Assembly (NCBI GenBank): GCA_003151595.1
Contig: PLXW01000154.1
Span: 1 to 8,926, forward strand
Source: Myxococcales bacterium
GTDB lineage: Bacteria > Myxococcota > Polyangia > Polyangiales > Polyangiaceae
DNA: 8,926 nt
Direction of reading: 5' to 3'
The notes beneath the pieces were generated by a model. It saw only the letters and a list, made by a program, of their open reading frames with translations. It did not search any database and was not told the origin of the DNA. The position numbers were made by a program, and so were the translations under genes. This document shows, in pieces, positions 6,669 to 8,926 of this stretch; position 1 is the stretch's first letter, and every line of letters starts with the position of its first letter.

Positions 6669-7178
6669 CTACGGCGACGAGCAGTACATCGTATCAGCCG
6701 TGCAAGTACCTCTCGTCGGAGGGACCGGGCACGGTGGACTGCCAGTGCACGCCTTGGTGCAATGGCTCAGTTCAGTGGGACAAAGCGGATATGCGGTAGG
6801 GCACAGGTTGTTGCTTGGCGAGCAAGGAGAACCGAAGCTGAGGCTCCCGCCAGCGTCATTCGGCTGGGTGACGTCGGCAAGAGACGACGAATCGGAGTCG
6901 CTATCGCCGCTCCCCTCCGCCGGCGCCGTGACGTCATCGTTCGCGCCCGTCCCATCGCTTGAGCCATCGCTGGCGGCGACGGCGGAATCGCTCGTGCCGA
7001 GCGGGGAATCCACGGCGTCTTGAATCTCCTGCGCGCCGTCGCTCGAAAGAGACCCGTCTTCGGTTGCGCCGCCATCGCTCGCGTTGCCGCCAGTGAGATC
7101 CTGGAGTCCGAGCACGCTCGCGCAGGCGACACTCGACAGCGTCGCAACGGCCGCGACGAAGGCGACGGGCCGCTTCAC
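6669..7178 (-). CDS. Cys-rich lipoprotein with Asp/Ser/Gly linker
   Basis: 169 residues from the GTG at 7178. The frame extends to 7373, but the upstream 65 residues are Arg-rich shadow sequence of the neighbouring gene. The chosen start gives a clean signal peptide (KR, then VAFVAAVATLSSVA) and is preceded by GAGG at 7185-7188 with 6-nt spacing. The lipid Cys is C19 (SSVAC). The following ASVLGLQDL matches a start seen in many myxobacterial lipoproteins. Residues 30-112 are a low-complexity acidic Asp/Ser/Gly/Ala linker, probably unstructured. Residues 113-169 hold eight Cys (119, 126, 133, 140, 144, 150, 159, 166), enough for four disulfides in a small extracytoplasmic module. I do not recognise the module and assign no function. 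The start overlaps the TGA of the upstream TPR/PEGA-like gene as GTGA, so the two are co-translated and probably act together in the envelope. Confidence 0.8.
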   Translation of the reverse strand: MKRPVAFVAAVATLSSVACASVLGLQDLTGGNASDGGATEDGSLSSDGAQEIQDAVDSPLGTSDSAVAASDGSSDGTGANDDVTAPAEGSGDSDSDSSSLADVTQPNDAGGSLSFGSPCSPSNNLCPTAYPLCPTELSHCTKACTGSPPCPVPPTRGTCTADTMYCSSP

Positions 7179-8242
7179 CAGCGACCTCGGAGAGCCACGC
7201 CACCGCCGCCAATGAGCATCGACGGTCCGATGCCAACTGTGACGTTGCGGGATGTCGCGAGGTAGAGCACTGCGCCACTGGCTGCGAGCGCGCCGCCCGC
7301 GATGAAGGCCACAGTCGAGACGGCGGCATTGGAGTGCGCGTCGCGCCCTTCCGACACGCCGATGGCGTCGCACGATGTCGGCCCGGTCGGGCAGTGATGA
7401 TCGAGCGCGTCGTGATACGCGGAACTCGCTTTCAGCCCGAACACGGCGCCAACGACCAAGCCCACCGCACCTGCTGCGCCCAGGCCGATCGCGAGATATG
7501 GGGGCCGCGCGGCCGGTGGGCCGGACAACTCCGCTCGCTCATCGAGAACTACAGTGACGCGCTTCACGTCGTGCTCCTGAAGCTCGATGTGTCGCTCGGC
7601 ACACGCTCTCCCAGCGCTGATCGCGATCACGTGCGAGCCCGGATCGAGCGGCACAGGCTGCCCTACGGCGGCAACGTTCAGAACGTGACCGTCGATGTGG
7701 ATCTCCAGGCCCGCTGCGTTGGGTGGCGTGATCGCGAGCGTCACCTTCGGAACGCGCGGTTCCAACAGCGCCAGCTCTTCGCGCGCCTGATCTTGCGCGC
7801 GTGAAAGCGCGGTCGGCGCGTCGGGCGGGAGCGGCGTGCGAATCGCGGCGCGGTAAGCCTCCGCGGCTTCGAGGAGATGGTCGAGCGCCGCGTCACACTG
7901 CGCAATGCGAACGAGGTTCGTGGGAGCTGAAACGAGCCGCTGCGCTTTCTCGAACCTCGCGAGCGCATCCGGGTAGTGCCCAGCGCGCTGCAGCTCGTCC
8001 GCCTCGTGAAATAGGTCGCGTGCGACCGCGCGCTCGCTGTCGGATTGGGCGCGTGCCGGCGTAGCGCCGAGCAGGAGGACGGCGCAGGTAGCAACGAACA
8101 CGTACCGCGGCCAATCGGAGAAGTGAGCACGCGCGCGCTCGCCATCGGTCCCGCACGACTCGGGGCGGGTTCGTATGACCCCCGCGGGGACGTCCTCCGT
8201 TTCGCCACGAGCTGGGTCAGTCATCGGGCGCGCGGGCCACAT
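7175..8242 (-). CDS. Exported TPR/PEGA-like protein with C-terminal membrane segments
   Basis: 355 residues if the ATG at 8242 is used. The in-frame ATG at 8224 is equally possible, and neither has a convincing ribosome site. After a long polar N-terminus comes a hydrophobic stretch (47-60) and a likely signal-peptidase site ending ATPARA before Q66. Residues 67-165 are helical with TPR-like spacing (ADELQRAGHYPDALARFEKA and a following repeat). Residues 166-234 are beta-rich and resemble PEGA-type surface domains (VTLAITPPNAAGLEIHIDG, then PVPLDPGSHVIAI). A transmembrane segment lies at about 250-270, then a loop with paired Cys (C284, C291), then another at about 308-328. This architecture recurs in Myxococcota, where function is mostly unknown. 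A role in the envelope, possibly complexed with the lipoprotein encoded next, is inferred. Expression is probably driven by the promoter at 8256-8284. Confidence 0.85.
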   Translation of the reverse strand: MWPARPMTDPARGETEDVPAGVIRTRPESCGTDGERARAHFSDWPRYVFVATCAVLLLGATPARAQSDSERAVARDLFHEADELQRAGHYPDALARFEKAQRLVSAPTNLVRIAQCDAALDHLLEAAEAYRAAIRTPLPPDAPTALSRAQDQAREELALLEPRVPKVTLAITPPNAAGLEIHIDGHVLNVAAVGQPVPLDPGSHVIAISAGRACAERHIELQEHDVKRVTVVLDERAELSGPPAARPPYLAIGLGAAGAVGLVVGAVFGLKASSAYHDALDHHCPTGPTSCDAIGVSEGRDAHSNAAVSTVAFIAGGALAASGAVLYLATSRNVTVGIGPSMLIGGGGVALRGRW

Positions 8243-8255
8243 GTCGTAAAGGGAA

Positions 8256-8284
8256 CTTATCGCGTCACTTTAGTGCGCCGTCAA
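8256..8284 (-). promoter_or_regulatory. Sigma-70-like promoter for the TPR/PEGA-lipoprotein pair
   Basis: On the minus strand TTGACG (8284-8279) and GATAAG (8261-8256) are separated by exactly 17 bp. The -35 matches the consensus at 5 of 6 positions and the -10 at 4 of 6. The predicted transcription start lies around 8247-8250, only a few bases before the ATG at 8242 and about 25 nt before the ATG at 8224. The message is therefore nearly leaderless if the first ATG is used, which would agree with the absence of a Shine-Dalgarno sequence. Confidence 0.55.
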
Positions 8285-8292
8285 GTGGCGCA
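8266..8292. promoter_or_regulatory. Overlapping inverted repeats in the divergent promoter: candidate operator
   Basis: TGCGCC (8274-8279), 7 nt, GGCGCA (8287-8292) forms a 6-bp-arm inverted repeat spanning the -35 of the minus-strand promoter. CACTTTAGTG (8266-8275) is a second small palindrome in the spacer, and CACTT (8266-8270) also pairs with AAGTG (8283-8287). The cluster sits just before the XRE-type regulator start. Cro/XRE regulators commonly bind such sites next to their own gene, so autoregulation and control of the divergent envelope pair is plausible (inference). Confidence 0.4.
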
Positions 8293-8295
8293 GCG

Positions 8296-8574
8296 TTGCG
8301 CCCGGTGCAGCGTCGCAACCCGCAAGCCGTCATCGAAGCCGTCGGGCGACGCATCGCGGAGGTGCGCCAACATCACGGCCTGACGCAGGAAGAAGCGGCC
8401 GAGCGGCTCGGGATCTCGCTGCGCCACATGAAGCGGCTCGAAGCGGGCCATAACATGACGATCTTCACGCTCGCGAAGATCGCCTTCGCGCTCGATGTCG
8501 CACCGGCCACACTGCTCGCGCCTCCGCAATCGTTGGCGCCGAGAAGGCCGGGACGTCCCCGCGCATCTGAGTAG
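8296..8574 (+). CDS. XRE/Cro-family HTH transcriptional regulator, 92 aa
   Basis: A single XRE-type helix-turn-helix at about residues 16-75: RRIAEVRQHHGLTQEEAA, then RLGISLRHMKRLEAG as turn and recognition helix, then the typical tail LAKIAFALDVAPATLL. No ligand-binding or protease domain is attached. The C-terminus is basic and Pro/Arg-rich (PRRPGRPRASE) and contains a GRP core similar to an AT-hook. The start is uncertain: the frame given begins at TTG 8296, GTG 8305 is the alternative, and neither has a Shine-Dalgarno sequence. Either way the HTH is complete. Divergent from the TPR/PEGA-like gene, with inverted repeats in between, so it probably regulates that pair and itself. Such small XRE proteins also occur as antitoxins, but no toxin-like gene is adjacent. 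Confidence 0.88.
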   Translation: MRPVQRRNPQAVIEAVGRRIAEVRQHHGLTQEEAAERLGISLRHMKRLEAGHNMTIFTLAKIAFALDVAPATLLAPPQSLAPRRPGRPRASE

Positions 8575-8926
8575 CGGACCGGGGGTAGCGCGAGACTGCC
8601 CATGCCTCTACGAAGCTCGTCCTCTACGAAGTTCGCAAGGCACATTTCGCACTTGCCCGGAGCTGGTCAGTGAGCGCCGCGGCCGGCTCGGGTCGCCGGG
8701 AGCGCAGCACGAGACAGCGCTGTCAGAGCGCACGACGGCGTCATCGCGTTCCAGAGCGAGCGAGAATCTCGGGCCCCCCGTGGGCTTTCCGGGCCTCGCA
8801 CGGCACCGGTAGCTGTCATACACGGTTCCTCGCGCATGCCCGCCGAGCTCTCACCGCGTGGACGTCTCATCACCTTGGCCCTCGAACGCTTTCCACCACA
8901 CTGATCTTCCCCCGGTCGAGTAGACA
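8575..8926. other. Right-edge region without a supportable gene
   Basis: About 350 bp after the regulator. Open frames exist on both strands, but their translations are Arg/Ser/Pro-rich, show no recognisable domain, and look like GC-driven openness. Visible small structures are a 16-bp direct tandem duplication (8605-8636) and a perfect 12-bp palindrome GACAGCGCTGTC (8713-8724). No terminator with a T-run follows the regulator gene. Confidence 0.6.
8605..8636. repeat. 16-bp tandem duplication
   Basis: CCTCTACGAAGCTCGT (8605-8620) is followed directly by CCTCTACGAAGTTCGC (8621-8636), two adjacent copies differing at two positions. Replication slippage is the simplest explanation. A paired protein-binding site is possible but has no other support. 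Confidence 0.8.

Noticed and set aside
7179..7373. N-terminal extension of the lipoprotein to 7373
   Set aside because: It is Arg-rich shadow of the TPR/PEGA-like gene and would bury the signal peptide. The GTG at 7178 has a ribosome site and a GTGA overlap.
8608..8823. Minus-strand 71-residue frame near the right edge, considered as part of a group II intron or mobile-element ORF
   Set aside because: No reverse transcriptase, maturase or transposase motif and no recognisable intron domain V structure could be found, so there is nothing to support a call.
1..8926. CRISPR arrays, tRNA or rRNA genes
   Set aside because: No array of spaced identical repeats and no cloverleaf-like or rRNA-like sequence was seen. 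The only repeats are the short tandem ones listed.

Overview
The window is GC-rich, densely coding DNA that looks like a myxobacterium, probably of the Polyangiales or a related Myxococcota group. This is inferred from three things: a secreted TPR/PEGA-like protein with paired C-terminal membrane segments, a lipoprotein with a 'C-x-x-V-L-G-L-x-D' start after the lipid cysteine followed by an Asp/Ser/Gly linker and a Cys-rich tail, and the abundance of unusual two-component proteins. No taxonomic marker gene is present, so the placement is not proven.

Layout. Positions 1-371 are degraded: six imperfect 12-bp repeats (102-173) abut the N-terminal remnant of an integrase/transposase on the minus strand. 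Positions 467-1851 carry two overlapping plus-strand genes: a histidine-kinase-like protein whose phospho-acceptor His and ATP-binding motifs appear degenerate, and a single-domain receiver with all expected catalytic residues. They meet, tail to tail with a 4-nt overlap, a minus-strand operon (6411 to 1848). That operon runs: intact hybrid-free sensor histidine kinase, ThDP-dependent acetolactate-synthase-like enzyme, FabH/KASIII-like thiolase-fold enzyme. Both junctions are ATGA overlaps.

Further right, also on the minus strand, are a TPR/PEGA-like envelope protein and a Cys-rich lipoprotein, joined by a GTGA overlap. Divergent from them is a small XRE/Cro-type regulator. Its intergenic region holds a good sigma-70-like promoter for the envelope pair, overlapped by inverted repeats. 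The last 350 bp hold no gene I can support.

How the parts may work together (inference). The kinase and the two enzymes appear to be made from one transcript with coupled translation. ThDP enzymes of this type form acyloins or transfer acyl groups from 2-oxoacids, and KASIII-like enzymes move or condense acyl groups. The locus therefore has the parts of a make-and-sense small-molecule system: two biosynthetic enzymes, one membrane-associated kinase, and across the convergent junction a stand-alone receiver and a pseudokinase. The parts list recalls alpha-hydroxyketone signalling loci (lqs/cqs), although the synthase chemistry would be different. The envelope pair with its XRE regulator looks like a separate module.
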